A stretch of 64,000 bases of DNA from Burkholderia guangdongensis (GTDB lineage: Bacteria; Pseudomonadota; Gammaproteobacteria; Burkholderiales; Burkholderiaceae). Shown here one piece after another: positions 1 to 8,530 of the stretch. Within the stretch, counting starts at the first letter, position 1. Each line of letters opens with the position of its first letter. The notes under the pieces are model-generated. The model had not been told where the DNA came from and made no database searches. It saw nothing but the letters and a program-made list of their open reading frames with translations. The position numbers and the translations under genes are program-made. Location of the stretch: positions 62,001 through 126,000 of the forward strand of contig NZ_JACBNX010000011.1 of NCBI RefSeq assembly GCF_013403875.1. The letters are read 5' to 3'.

Positions 1-181
1 CAAGGGCTACCGGCTGAAGGTGTTCAAGCCGTGGGAAAACTATCCGACCGGCGACGACGACATCGACGCGCGCCGGATGAACGCGTTCCTCGAGGAGCAG
101 ATTCCGCTCATGCCGGAGCAGTATTACTGGGTCCACAAGCGCTTCAAGACCCGCCCGCCCGGCGAACCGAGCCTCTACTGA
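1..181 (+). CDS. lpxL: Lipid A lauroyl acyltransferase, C-terminal end (partial)
   Basis: The last 59 codons of a gene that enters from the left edge; the reading frame starts at base 2 and ends in TGA at 179-181. The tail contains [19 protein letters not shown], typical of the C-terminus of LpxL/HtrB acyltransferases, which add a secondary acyl chain to Kdo2-lipid A at the inner membrane. Only the tail is visible, so the HX4D catalytic motif cannot be checked. An lpxL gene directly upstream of dapF is the order I recall for Burkholderia. LpxL versus another member of the family (LpxM or LpxP type) cannot be decided here. Confidence 0.75.
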   Translation, partial: KGYRLKVFKPWENYPTGDDDIDARRMNAFLEEQIPLMPEQYYWVHKRFKTRPPGEPSLY

Positions 182-221
182 CCGCGCCCGCGCGGCATAC
201 ACGCGGCATACAATAGCGCCC

Positions 222-1100
222 ATGAAACTTTCGTTCACCAAGATGCAAGGCGCCGGCAACGACTTCGTCGTGCTCGACGGCTACACGCGCGCGCTGTCGC
301 TCACCGGCGCGCAAGTGCGCGCGCTCGCCGACCGCCATTTCGGCGTCGGCGCCGACCAGTTGCTGCTCGTCGAGAAGTCGGCCGTCGACGGTGCGGACTT
401 CAAGTACCGGATCTTCAACTGCGACGGCGGCGAGGTCGAGCACTGCGGCAACGGCGCGCGCTGCTTCGTGAAGTTCGTGCTCGACAAGCGGCTGACGACC
501 AAACGCAGCGTGCGCGTCGAGGTGAAGCACGGCGTGATCACGCTGACGATGCAGGACAACGGCGAGGTCGTCGTCGACATGGGCGCGCCGGCGTTCGCGC
601 CCGAGCGCGTGCCGTTCGAAGCGGCCGGCCTCGACGGCCGCGCGGAAGGCCGTGACACGCTGTGGCCGCTCGACCTGAACGGCGCGGCGAACGACGACGT
701 GCGCTGGGTGTCGACGGTGTCGATGGGCAATCCGCACGCGGTGCAGATCGTCGACGACGTCGAGGCGTATCCGGTCCTCGCGGAAGGCCCGCTCGTCGAG
801 CATCATCCGCGCTTCCCGCAGCGCGTGAACGCGGGCTTCATGCAGATCGTGTCGCGCCACGAAGTGAAACTGCGCGTGTACGAGCGCAGCGCCGGCGAGA
901 CGCTCGCGTGCGGCACCGGCGCGTGCGCGGCCGTCGCGGCCGGCATCCGGCGCGGGCTGCTCGATTCGCCGGTCACCGTGCACACGCACGGCGGCACGTT
1001 GACGATCGCATGGGACGGCGCGCGCGACGAAGCCGCGCCGCTGACGATGGCCGGGCCGGCCACGACCGTCTTCGAAGGCGAGATCGAGCTCGCCGTCTGA
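222..1100 (+). CDS. dapF: Diaminopimelate epimerase
   Basis: Converts LL- to meso-diaminopimelate for lysine and peptidoglycan synthesis, in the cytosol. At 292 residues it is slightly longer than the usual ~275. Both catalytic cysteines are in their standard contexts: Cys75 in HCGNGARCF and Cys230 in ACGTGACA. The N-terminus [17 protein letters not shown] is the classic start of the family and fixes the ATG. It lies 40 bp after lpxL and 35 bp before the DUF484 gene, so the row lpxL-dapF-DUF484-xerC may be one transcript. A linker around residues 125-150, rich in Gly, Arg and Ala, explains the extra length. Confidence 0.97.
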   Translation: MKLSFTKMQGAGNDFVVLDGYTRALSLTGAQVRALADRHFGVGADQLLLVEKSAVDGADFKYRIFNCDGGEVEHCGNGARCFVKFVLDKRLTTKRSVRVEVKHGVITLTMQDNGEVVVDMGAPAFAPERVPFEAAGLDGRAEGRDTLWPLDLNGAANDDVRWVSTVSMGNPHAVQIVDDVEAYPVLAEGPLVEHHPRFPQRVNAGFMQIVSRHEVKLRVYERSAGETLACGTGACAAVAAGIRRGLLDSPVTVHTHGGTLTIAWDGARDEAAPLTMAGPATTVFEGEIELAV

Positions 1101-1135
1101 CCCTTTAAATTGTTCCGATTGAGCTCTCCCGCCCC

Positions 1136-1909
1136 ATGAACGATCGCGAAGTCGCCGACTACCTGCTCGCCAACCCCGAATTCTTCGCGCAGCACGCCGA
1201 GCTGCTCGCGACGATCCGCCTCGCGAGCCCGCACGGCCGTGCGGCGATCTCGCTGCAGGAGCGGCAGATGGAGATGCTGCGCGACAAGAACAAGCACCTC
1301 GAGCGCCGCCTGTCCGAGCTGATGCGCTACGGCCACGAGAACGACAGCCTCGCCGCGAAGTTCAACCGCTGGACCGCGCGCGTGATCGCCGAGCGCGATC
1401 CGTACGCGCTGCCGCGCGCGATCGCCGACGGCCTCGCCGACGTGTTCGACGTACCGCAAACCGCGCTGCGCGTGTGGGACGTCGCCGGCACGTATGCGCA
1501 GGCCGATTTCGCTCGCCAGGTCGGCGAGGAGGTGCGGCTGTTCGCGAACGGGCTCGTCACGCCGTACTGCGGCGCGAACACCGGCTTCGAGGCCGCGCAC
1601 TGGCTCGCGCCGGTCGCGGCGGTGGCGACCTCGTCGGCCGCGGAAGCGATCGATGGCGCCGACGGCGCCCATGGTGTCAACGGCGCCAACGGCACCAACA
1701 CTCAGCCCGCGCCGCCGTCCGGCCCGGCCACGTCGGTCGCGCTGATCGCGCTGCGCGCGCCGCAGGCCGCCGCCGACGCGCCGACGTTCGGCCTGCTCGT
1801 GCTCGGCTCGCCGGACGCGCGCCGCTTCCACGACGGCATGGCGACCGACTTCCTCGCGCAGATCGGCACACTCGCGAGCGCCGCGCTGTCGCGTCTGCTG
1901 CCGCACTGA
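1136..1909 (+). CDS. DUF484 family protein (GAF-like) with a Gly-rich insert
   Basis: A 257-residue protein starting MNDREVADYLLANPEFF, the hallmark of DUF484. The N-terminal helix is followed by a charged, probably coiled-coil stretch (residues ~40-70, LQERQMEMLRDKNKHLERR) and a GAF-like domain. The function is not established; the gene is normally found between dapF and xerC, as here. Within the GAF-like region, residues ~170-195 form a low-complexity insert with repeated GA-x-G units, encoded by a short imperfect tandem repeat near 1650-1705. I see no catalytic motif. Confidence 0.85.
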   Translation: MNDREVADYLLANPEFFAQHAELLATIRLASPHGRAAISLQERQMEMLRDKNKHLERRLSELMRYGHENDSLAAKFNRWTARVIAERDPYALPRAIADGLADVFDVPQTALRVWDVAGTYAQADFARQVGEEVRLFANGLVTPYCGANTGFEAAHWLAPVAAVATSSAAEAIDGADGAHGVNGANGTNTQPAPPSGPATSVALIALRAPQAAADAPTFGLLVLGSPDARRFHDGMATDFLAQIGTLASAALSRLLPH

Positions 1910-1935
1910 GCCGCACTGAGCCACACTACCCGCCG

Positions 1936-2856
1936 ATGACCGACGATCCGATCGCCGACTACCTGTCGCACCTGCGGCACATCAGAAAGCTGTCGGATCA
2001 CACGCTGCTTTCGTACGCGCACGCGCTCGACGAGCTGAAGAAGCTCGCGAACGGCCGCCCGCTCGACGCGCTGACCGCGGTCGACATGCGCGGCGCGGTC
2101 GCGCGCGCGCACGCGGGCGGGCTGTCCGCGCGCTCGATCGCGCATCGGCTGTCCGCCTGGCGCGCGTTCTATCGCTGGCTCGCGATGCGCGTCGAGATGC
2201 CGGCGAATCCGGTTGCCGCGGTGCGCGCGCCGAAGCGTGCGAAGACGCTGCCGAAGGCGCTGTCGATCGACGACGCGGTCGCGCTGATGAACGCGCCGCG
2301 GCCCGGTACGACCGAAGGCCTGCGCGACGACGCGATCCTCGAGCTGTTCTACTCGTCGGGGCTGCGGCTCGCGGAGCTGGTCGGGCTCGACGTCGTGTAT
2401 GCGCACGCGGACGGCTATCGCTCCGCCGGCTGGCTCGATCTCGCGGAAGCCGAGGTGACCGTGCGCGGCAAGGGTAACAAGGAGCGCAAGGTGCCGGTCG
2501 GCGGCAAGGCGATCGATGCGCTGAACGCATGGCTCGCGGTGCGCGGCGAGTTCGTGAAGCACGATCCGCATCCGCTGTTCCTGTCGGTGCGCGGCAACCG
2601 GATGGCGCCCGGCGTCGTGCGCGAGCGCGTGAAGCGCGCGGCGCTCGTCGCCGGCATTCCGGCGAACGTGCATCCGCACGTGCTGCGCCACTCGTTCGCG
2701 ACGCACATGCTGCAGTCGAGCGGCGACCTGCGCGCGGTGCAGGAGCTGCTCGGCCACGCGAGCATCGCGGCGACGCAGGTCTATACGTCGCTCGATTTCC
2801 AGCACCTCGCGAAGATTTACGACAGCGCGCATCCGCGCGCGAAGAAGCGCGACTGA
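1936..2856 (+). CDS. xerC: Tyrosine recombinase XerC
   Basis: Resolves chromosome dimers at dif together with XerD and FtsK. The ATG at 1936 gives 306 residues; the same frame is open far upstream, but the family start (MTDDPIADYLSHLRHIRKLS) lies here, just after the DUF484 stop. The N-terminal core-binding domain (about residues 1-95) is followed by a catalytic domain with the full set of active-site residues: Arg in SSGLRLAEL, Lys in GKGNKERKVP, HVLRHSF (H-x-x-R), LLGHASI and the nucleophile Tyr in ATQVYT. Position after dapF and DUF484 is the usual place for xerC and favours it over xerD. Confidence 0.93.
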   Translation: MTDDPIADYLSHLRHIRKLSDHTLLSYAHALDELKKLANGRPLDALTAVDMRGAVARAHAGGLSARSIAHRLSAWRAFYRWLAMRVEMPANPVAAVRAPKRAKTLPKALSIDDAVALMNAPRPGTTEGLRDDAILELFYSSGLRLAELVGLDVVYAHADGYRSAGWLDLAEAEVTVRGKGNKERKVPVGGKAIDALNAWLAVRGEFVKHDPHPLFLSVRGNRMAPGVVRERVKRAALVAGIPANVHPHVLRHSFATHMLQSSGDLRAVQELLGHASIAATQVYTSLDFQHLAKIYDSAHPRAKKRD

Positions 2857-2913
2857 CGCGCGCCCCTCCCGTTTGCGACGCCGCGCGACTACGCGGCCTT
2901 TTTCGATTCAGAC

Positions 2914-4179
2914 ATGCATACCGTTACGCTCAAACCGTCGAAGGACAAATCGCTGCTGCGCCGTCACCCGTGGATCTACGCGAACGCGATCGACCGCGTC
3001 GACGGCAAGCCCGCGCCCGGCGCGACCGTCGTCGTGCGCGCGGCCGACGGCCGCTTTCTCGCGCGCGGCGCGTACAGCCCGCAATCGCAGATCCGCGTGC
3101 GCGTGTGGAGCTTCGACGAGAACGAGCCGATCGACCACGCGTTCTTCAAGCGGCGCGTGCAGCGCGCGGTCGCGCACCGGCGCGAGATGGTGTCGGGCAC
3201 CGGCGCGGTGCGGCTCGTGTTCGGCGAGGCCGACGGGCTGCCGGGGCTGATCGTCGATCAGTATCTGACCGCGAACGCGCCGGCGGACGGCCACGCGGAG
3301 AGCCACGCGGCGGGCCACGCGGCGGGCCACGCGGACGCGTCGCCGGCATCCGGCCAGCTCGTCTGCCAGTTCATGGCGGCGGGCGTCGACGCGTGGAAGG
3401 ACGCGATCGTCGCCGCGCTCGTCGGCGCGACCGGCTGCCCGAACGTGTACGAGCGCTCGGACGTGTCGATCCGAGAAAAAGAAGGGCTCGAGCAGATCAC
3501 CGGCGTGCTCGCAGGCGTTGCGCCGCCCGACGCGCTCGTGACGATCGAGAACGGCGTGCGCTACCACGTCGACGTGCCGAACGGCCACAAGACCGGCTTC
3601 TACATCGACCAGCGCGACAACCGCGCGCTCGTCGCGCAATACGCGCGCGAGCGCGACGTGCTGAACTGCTTCTGCTACACCGGCGGCTTCTCGCTCGCGG
3701 CGCTCGGCGGCGGCGCGAAGCGCGTCGTGTCGATCGATTCGTCCGGTGGCGCGCTCGACATCGCGCGGCGCAACGTCGAGATCAACGGCTTCGACGCCGC
3801 GCGCGCGACCTGGCTCGACGCGGACGCGTTCAAGACGCTGCGCCGGCTCGTCGACGAAGGCGAGCGCTTCGACCTGATCGTGCTCGACCCGCCGAAGTTC
3901 GCGCCGACGCGCGAGTCCGTCGACCGCGCCGCGCGCGCGTACAAGGACATCAACCTGAGCGGCTTCCGGCTGCTGCGCCCGGGCGGCCTGCTGTTCACGT
4001 ACTCGTGCTCGGGCGCGATCGACATGGACCTGTTCCAGAAGATCGTCGCGGGCGCGGCCGCCGACGCGAAGGTCGACGCGCGAATTCTGAAGCGGCTCGG
4101 CGCCGGCGTCGATCATCCGCTCTTGACCGCGTTCCCGGAAGGCGAATATCTGAAGGGCCTGCTGTTGCAAATCGCGTGA
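2914..4179 (+). CDS. rlmI: RlmI-type 23S rRNA m5C1962 methyltransferase
   Basis: Class I SAM-dependent methyltransferase of 421 residues. An N-terminal PUA-like domain (1-~75, HPWIYANAI) is followed by the RlmI RNA-binding region and a Rossmann catalytic domain with CFCYTGGFSLAA (SAM motif I), VLDPPKF and the motif-VI cysteine in TYSCSGAID. These are standard for RlmI/YccW, which methylates C1962 of 23S rRNA. A low-complexity insert at residues ~125-145, with four GHA/SHA units, is coded by a 12-bp tandem repeat near 3290-3337. The true modified base is inferred from the family. Confidence 0.88.
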   Translation: MHTVTLKPSKDKSLLRRHPWIYANAIDRVDGKPAPGATVVVRAADGRFLARGAYSPQSQIRVRVWSFDENEPIDHAFFKRRVQRAVAHRREMVSGTGAVRLVFGEADGLPGLIVDQYLTANAPADGHAESHAAGHAAGHADASPASGQLVCQFMAAGVDAWKDAIVAALVGATGCPNVYERSDVSIREKEGLEQITGVLAGVAPPDALVTIENGVRYHVDVPNGHKTGFYIDQRDNRALVAQYARERDVLNCFCYTGGFSLAALGGGAKRVVSIDSSGGALDIARRNVEINGFDAARATWLDADAFKTLRRLVDEGERFDLIVLDPPKFAPTRESVDRAARAYKDINLSGFRLLRPGGLLFTYSCSGAIDMDLFQKIVAGAAADAKVDARILKRLGAGVDHPLLTAFPEGEYLKGLLLQIA

Positions 4180-4266
4180 GCGCCCCGATCTGTCGAGCGC
4201 GCGCGCCCATTGTCGGCCATCCGGCCCGGAGCGGGCGCTTGACAGGTGTGATTCAATAGACGGACT

Positions 4267-4284
4267 GCGCCCGGCTTCGGGCGC
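4267..4284 (+). terminator. Possible hairpin terminator after rlmI
   Basis: A perfect 7-bp GC-only stem, GCGCCCG / CGGGCGC, with loop GCTT, lies 87 bp after the rlmI stop. The T-rich tracts follow only after some 14 bases (4298-4312), so intrinsic termination is uncertain. A TTGACA hexamer at 4239-4244 lies just upstream but has no good -10 partner. Confidence 0.35.
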
Positions 4285-4344
4285 GCCCGAATTCCGCTTT
4301 TGATTCCGTTTTTGACCCCGATTCACGAACGACAGGCAATCGAC

Positions 4345-5421
4345 ATGGCCACTCCCGTCACCATCCTCACCGGCTTTCTCGGCAGCGGCAAGACGACGCT
4401 GCTCAAGCGCATCCTGAACGAACAGCACGGCATGAAGATCGCCGTGATCGAAAACGAGTTCGGCGAGGAGAACATCGACAACGAGATCCTCGTGCAGGAT
4501 TCGACCGAGCAGATCATCCAGATGAGCAACGGCTGCATCTGCTGCACGATCCGCGGCGACCTCGCGCGCGCGCTCGGCGATCTGGCGGAGAAGAAGCGCG
4601 AAGGCAAGTTCGACTTCGATCGCGTCGTGATCGAGACGACGGGCCTCGCGAACCCGGGCCCGGTCGCGCAGACGTTCTTCGTCGACAGCCAGATCGCCGA
4701 CGACTTCCTGCTCGACGCGATCATCACGCTCGTCGACGCGAAGCATGCGGACGTGCAGCTCGGCGAGCACGAGGTCGTGCAGCGCCAGGTGGGTTTCGCG
4801 GACCGGCTGTTCGTCACGAAGTCGGATCTCGTCGACGGCACGGTGCTCGCCGACCTGAAGCACCGGCTGATGCACATGAACCCGCGCGCGGCGATCCGCG
4901 TCGTGAACTTCGGCGACGCGGACATCAAGGAAATCTTCGACCTGCGCGGCTTCAACCTGAACGCGAAGCTCGAGATCGATCCGGACTTCCTCGCCGAGGA
5001 CGATCACGCGCATGACCATGATCATGGTCACGATCACGCGGACTGCGATCACGATCACGGCCAGTGCGCGCACGATCACGACCACGACCACGATCACGGG
5101 CACCACCACCACGCGCATCACGACGACAAGATCAAGTCGTTCGTGTACCGCAACGACCGCCCGTTCGATCCGAACAAGCTCGAGGATTTCCTCGGCGGGA
5201 TCCTGCAGATTTACGGCGAGCGGCTGCTGCGCTACAAGGGCGTGCTGTACATGAAGGGCGTCGACCGCAAGGTCGTGTTCCAGGGCGTGCACCAGATGAT
5301 GGGCAGCGATCTCGCCGCGCGCTGGCTGCCGGCCGAGAAGAAGACGAACAAGATGGTGTTCATCGGCGTCGACCTGCCGCAGGATCTTATCACCGACGGC
5401 CTCGACGCCTGCCTCGCCTGA
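4345..5421 (+). CDS. COG0523/CobW-family GTPase metallochaperone with His-rich loop
   Basis: A 358-residue G3E GTPase. The N-terminus has the Walker A motif FLGSGKTTLL, the metal-binding signature NGCICC (CxCC), and the GTP-specificity loop TKSDL. Between the GTPase domain and the CobW C-terminal domain, residues ~219-262 form a loop with about 20 His plus many Asp and two Cys, expected to bind Zn, Ni or Co. The ATG at 4345 is chosen because MATPVTILTGFLGSGKT is the family start; an earlier in-frame start at 4300 adds 15 residues unlike the family. The gene is not next to cobalamin genes, so a zinc-related role (ZigA/YeiR type) is more likely than cobalamin synthesis. I see no convincing Zur box. 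Confidence 0.85.
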   Translation: MATPVTILTGFLGSGKTTLLKRILNEQHGMKIAVIENEFGEENIDNEILVQDSTEQIIQMSNGCICCTIRGDLARALGDLAEKKREGKFDFDRVVIETTGLANPGPVAQTFFVDSQIADDFLLDAIITLVDAKHADVQLGEHEVVQRQVGFADRLFVTKSDLVDGTVLADLKHRLMHMNPRAAIRVVNFGDADIKEIFDLRGFNLNAKLEIDPDFLAEDDHAHDHDHGHDHADCDHDHGQCAHDHDHDHDHGHHHHAHHDDKIKSFVYRNDRPFDPNKLEDFLGGILQIYGERLLRYKGVLYMKGVDRKVVFQGVHQMMGSDLAARWLPAEKKTNKMVFIGVDLPQDLITDGLDACLA

Positions 5422-5917
5422 CGCGTCGGGTACGCGTGCCGGTAAGCGCCGCCGCCGCGCGCCGCCAGTCGGCCGCGGCGCGCGCGCGGGCGGCCGTCGG
5501 CGCCCGTTTCGACGTCATCGCTTTTTCGTCGTTTGCGCGCTATATTTTCAAGATATTGGCGCAGCCGACCGGGGATCGACCCGATACGGCGCAGACTTGC
5601 GATTCAGTTACAATACGTGCCCGCTGGAAAGCGGCATAAAACAGGCTCGGTTCTTGCAGGGCAATCGCCCGAGCTTCGCAAGCGCTCCGGATCGTGTGAC
5701 CGCCACCGCGGCCGCGACCGATGCGTGTCTGCCGCGCAGCACACCCGGTTCGCCGCGCGCGCGGGACGGCGCCAGGGATGACCTGGCATTTGAGAACCGG
5801 ATTCCCGAGGCTTTCGGCCCCGCCGCAACGCATCGCAAATAATTGCACGCGCTGTTGCGGGTAATCCCAAAGTGCAGGCAATATGTTCCGTTTGCCGCAC
5901 ATTGAAGAAGCAAGCAG
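5422..5917 (+). other. Long intergenic leader region upstream of dksA
   Basis: 496 bp without a convincing gene. A TACAAT box at 5609-5614 could be a -10 element, but there is no clear -35. If it is used, dksA has a leader of about 300 nt. The leader contains the 6-bp hairpin listed separately at 5771-5787. A short open frame at 5597-5842 (81 codons) lacks a ribosome binding site and family resemblance, so I do not call it. A purine-rich stretch (GAAGAAGCAAGCAG) immediately before 5918 serves as the dksA ribosome binding site. Confidence 0.4.
5771..5787 (+). promoter_or_regulatory. CsrA/RsmA-like binding hairpin in the dksA leader
   Basis: GCCAGG-GATGA-CCTGGC forms a perfect 6-bp stem with a 5-nt loop. 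On the RNA the segment CAGGGAUGA matches 8 of 9 bases of the CsrA SELEX core CARGGAUGU, with the GGA at the top of the stem and in the loop as preferred by CsrA. It is about 130 nt upstream of the dksA start, so direct occlusion of the ribosome binding site is unlikely. Function is inference. Confidence 0.35.
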
Positions 5918-6334
5918 ATGACGAAGAAACTCTTGACCGAAGCCGAAATCCTGAAGATGAGCGACAAGGATTACATGAACGAGGATCAGCTCGCCTTCTT
6001 CAAAAATCGGCTGGAGCAACTGCAGGCGGAAATCCTCCGCAATGCGGGCCAGACGACCGAGAACCTGCGTGAAACGGTGATCGTGCCCGATCCCGCCGAC
6101 CGCGCGACGATCGAAGAGGAGCACGCGCTCGAACTGCGTACGCGCGATCGCGAACGCAAGCTCCTCAAGAAGGTTCAGCAGTCGCTCGCCCGCATCGAAG
6201 CCGGTGATTACGGCTGGTGCGAGGAAACCGGCGAGCCGATCGGCGTTCCGCGTCTGCTCGCGCGCCCGACCGCGACGCTGTCGCTCGAGGCGCAGGAGCG
6301 CCGCGAGTTGCGTCAGAAGCTGTTCGGCGACTGA
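5918..6334 (+). CDS. dksA: RNA polymerase-binding transcription factor DksA (Cys-poor form)
   Basis: A 138-residue DksA that would insert its coiled coil into the RNA polymerase secondary channel and act with ppGpp. The coiled-coil tip keeps DPADRA (the acidic DxxDxA motif). The globular domain has GWCEETGEPIG and later RPTATLSLEAQ, so of the four zinc-finger cysteines of E. coli DksA only the first remains; the others are Thr, Ser and Ala. That resembles the zinc-independent DksA2-like proteins rather than the C4 form. Length is usual. A strong terminator follows at once, so it is probably a single-gene transcript. Confidence 0.93.
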   Translation: MTKKLLTEAEILKMSDKDYMNEDQLAFFKNRLEQLQAEILRNAGQTTENLRETVIVPDPADRATIEEEHALELRTRDRERKLLKKVQQSLARIEAGDYGWCEETGEPIGVPRLLARPTATLSLEAQERRELRQKLFGD

Positions 6335-6369
6335 GCGGCCGGCGCATCGCCTACACCACGCTTGACGAA

Positions 6370-6402
6370 AGCGCGCGGAATCCCGCGCGCTTTTTCTTTT
6401 TC
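6370..6402 (+). terminator. Rho-independent terminator of dksA
   Basis: AGCGCGCGG / CCGCGCGCT is a perfect 9-bp stem (6370-6378 with 6383-6391, loop AATC) followed directly by a T-rich run up to about 6401. It lies 36 bp past the dksA stop. Confidence 0.9.
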
Positions 6403-6478
6403 AGCGCCGCACCGGCCCCTGCGCCGGTGCCCGCGCCAGCGCCCGTCGGCGCGCCGCCGAATTCCGCGTCGCCGCGCT

Positions 6479-6506
6479 CTTGATATCGCGGCGCCCGCCC
6501 TAAAAT
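6479..6506 (+). promoter_or_regulatory. Candidate sigma32 (heat-shock) promoter of hslVU
   Basis: CTTGAT at 6479-6484, a 13-bp spacer, then CCCTAAAAT at 6498-6506. This resembles the RpoH consensus CTTGAA-N(11-16)-CCCCAT-nT. It lies about 95 bp before hslV, and hslVU is a known RpoH target in Proteobacteria. Confidence 0.5.
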
Positions 6507-6599
6507 GAACCGAATGCGGGCGCCGGCCGCCGATGGCCCCGGCGCCCGCCCGGGCAGCGCATCGCGCCGTCCCTTCCCCGTATTTCTCAAGGAACGCAG

Positions 6600-7136
6600 A
6601 TGGAGCAATTTCACGGCACGACGATCGTTTCCGTGCGGCGCGGCGACAAGGTCGCGCTCGGCGGCGACGGCCAGGTCACGCTCGGCAATATCGTGATGAA
6701 GGGCGGCGCGCGGAAAGTGCGGCGCATCTATAACAATCAGGTGCTCGTCGGCTTCGCGGGCGGCACCGCCGATGCGTTCTCGCTGCTCGACCGCTTCGAG
6801 GCGAAGCTCGAGAAGCATCAGGGCAACCTGACGCGCGCGGCCGTCGAGCTCGCGAAGGACTGGCGCACCGACCGGATGCTGCGCCGCCTCGAGGCGATGC
6901 TGATCGCCGCCGACGCGACGACGACGCTCGTGATCACCGGCAACGGCGACGTGCTCGACCCGGAAGGCGGGATCTGCGCGATCGGCTCCGGCGGCTCGTA
7001 CGCGCAGGCCGCCGCGCGCGCGCTCGCGGAAAACACCGATCTGTCGCCGCGCGACATCGTCGAAAAGTCGCTCGCGATCGCCGGCGACATGTGCATCTAC
7101 ACGAACCACAACCGCATCATCGAGACCATCGAGTAA
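6600..7136 (+). CDS. hslV: ATP-dependent protease proteolytic subunit HslV
   Basis: A 178-residue peptidase subunit of the HslUV (ClpQY) protease. It starts [15 protein letters not shown]; the conserved TT follows a six-residue propeptide, so Thr7 becomes the N-terminal catalytic nucleophile after processing. [10 protein letters not shown] and the [14 protein letters not shown] segment are family features. Twelve double-hexameric rings with HslU degrade misfolded and specific regulatory proteins in the cytosol. The gene is 10 bp upstream of hslU, in one operon, behind a sigma32-like promoter. Confidence 0.97.
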   Translation: MEQFHGTTIVSVRRGDKVALGGDGQVTLGNIVMKGGARKVRRIYNNQVLVGFAGGTADAFSLLDRFEAKLEKHQGNLTRAAVELAKDWRTDRMLRRLEAMLIAADATTTLVITGNGDVLDPEGGICAIGSGGSYAQAAARALAENTDLSPRDIVEKSLAIAGDMCIYTNHNRIIETIE

Positions 7137-7146
7137 GGATCCCGCC

Positions 7147-8490
7147 ATGAGCACCATGACCCCTGCCGAGATCGTCTCGGAACTCGACAAGCACATCATC
7201 GGCCAGGACAACGCGAAGAAGGCCGTCGCGGTCGCGCTGCGCAACCGCTGGCGCCGCCAGCAGGTCGCCGACCCGCTGCGCCAGGAAATCACGCCGAAGA
7301 ACATCCTGATGATCGGGCCGACGGGCGTCGGCAAGACCGAAATCGCGCGCCGTCTCGCGAAGCTCGCGGACGCGCCGTTCGTCAAGATCGAGGCGACGAA
7401 GTTCACCGAGGTCGGCTACGTCGGCCGCGACGTCGACAGCATCGTGCGCGACCTGATCGAGATCTCGATCAAGCAGACGCGCGAAGCGGAAATGCGCAAG
7501 GTGCGCAGCAAGGCGACCGACCAGGCCGAGGACCGCATCCTCGACATCCTGCTGCCGCAGCCGCGCGCGGTCGGCTTCGGCGCGAGCGCCGATCACGCGA
7601 ACGACGACAACAACGCGACGCGCCAGACGTTCCGCAAGCGCCTGCGCGAAGGCCAGCTCGACGACAAGGAAATCGAGCTCGACGTCGAGCAGCCGACGGG
7701 CGGCATGGACATCATGGCGCCGCCCGGGATGGAAGAGATGACCGAGCAGATCCGCTCGATGTTCTCGAACCTCGGCGGCGGCAAGAAGACGCGCCGCAAG
7801 GTGAAGATCAAGGAAGCGCTGAAGCTGCTGACCGACGAGGAAGCGGCGAAGATGCTGAACGACGAGGAAGTGAAGGCGAAGGCCGTGCAGAACGCCGAGC
7901 AGAACGGCATCGTGTTCCTCGACGAGATCGACAAGATCACGTCGCGCAACAACGAGGGCGGCGGCGGCGAAGTGTCGCGGCAGGGCGTGCAGCGCGACCT
8001 GCTGCCGCTCGTCGAGGGCACGACGGTGAACACGAAATACGGGATGGTGAAGACCGATCACGTGCTGTTCATCGCGAGCGGCGCGTTCCATCTCGCGAAG
8101 CCGAGCGACCTGATTCCGGAACTGCAGGGGCGCTTTCCGATCCGCGTCGAGCTCGACTCGCTGTCGGTGAAAGACTTCGAGGCGATCCTCGTCGCGACCG
8201 ACGCGAGCCTCGTCAAACAGTATCAGGCGCTGCTCGCGACCGAGGACGTGCAGCTCGATTTCGCCGACGACGGGATCCGCCGCCTCGCCGAGATCGCGTT
8301 CTCGGTCAACGAGAAGACCGAGAACATCGGCGCGCGGCGGCTGTATACGGTGATCGAGAAGCTGCTCGAGGACGTGTCGTTCACCGCCGGCAACCGCGCG
8401 GGCGAATGCGTGACGATCGATGCCGCGTACGTCGACCGCGCGCTCGGCGAAGTCGCGCAGAACGAGGATCTGTCGCGCTACGTGCTTTAA
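7147..8490 (+). CDS. hslU: HslU ATPase/unfoldase subunit
   Basis: A 447-residue AAA+ unfoldase that feeds substrates to HslV. Walker A is GPTGVGKT (residues 58-65), Walker [12 protein letters not shown], and the intermediate I-domain (about 110-240) lies between them. The C-terminus ends in LSRYVL, matching the family tail that docks into HslV. An AAGGA ribosome binding site lies 9 bp before the ATG, partly inside the end of hslV. Length is normal. Confidence 0.97.
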   Translation: MSTMTPAEIVSELDKHIIGQDNAKKAVAVALRNRWRRQQVADPLRQEITPKNILMIGPTGVGKTEIARRLAKLADAPFVKIEATKFTEVGYVGRDVDSIVRDLIEISIKQTREAEMRKVRSKATDQAEDRILDILLPQPRAVGFGASADHANDDNNATRQTFRKRLREGQLDDKEIELDVEQPTGGMDIMAPPGMEEMTEQIRSMFSNLGGGKKTRRKVKIKEALKLLTDEEAAKMLNDEEVKAKAVQNAEQNGIVFLDEIDKITSRNNEGGGGEVSRQGVQRDLLPLVEGTTVNTKYGMVKTDHVLFIASGAFHLAKPSDLIPELQGRFPIRVELDSLSVKDFEAILVATDASLVKQYQALLATEDVQLDFADDGIRRLAEIAFSVNEKTENIGARRLYTVIEKLLEDVSFTAGNRAGECVTIDAAYVDRALGEVAQNEDLSRYVL

Positions 8491-8520
8491 CCCTGCTTTA
8501 ACCCTGCTGTAACCCTTTAA
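8484..8520 (+). repeat. Short tandem repeat overlapping the hslU stop codon
   Basis: The unit CTTTAACCCTG (11 bp) occurs twice and then decays (CTGTAACCCTTTAACC). It repeats the hslU TAA stop downstream and ends next to the convergent regA gene. It looks like a small replication-slippage product. Confidence 0.6.
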
Positions 8521-8530
8521 CCGCGCGCGC

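Noticed and set aside
4180..4344. A Zur box or cobalamin riboswitch upstream of the COG0523 gene
   Set aside because: Neither the Zur palindrome nor the conserved B12-box is visible.
2908..5292. A 794-codon minus-strand open frame
   Set aside because: An antisense shadow of rlmI and the COG0523 gene caused by high GC; it is Arg/Ala/His/Val-rich with no domains.
5597..5842. Possible small gene upstream of dksA
   Set aside because: No ribosome binding site, composition not protein-like, and it crosses the leader hairpin.
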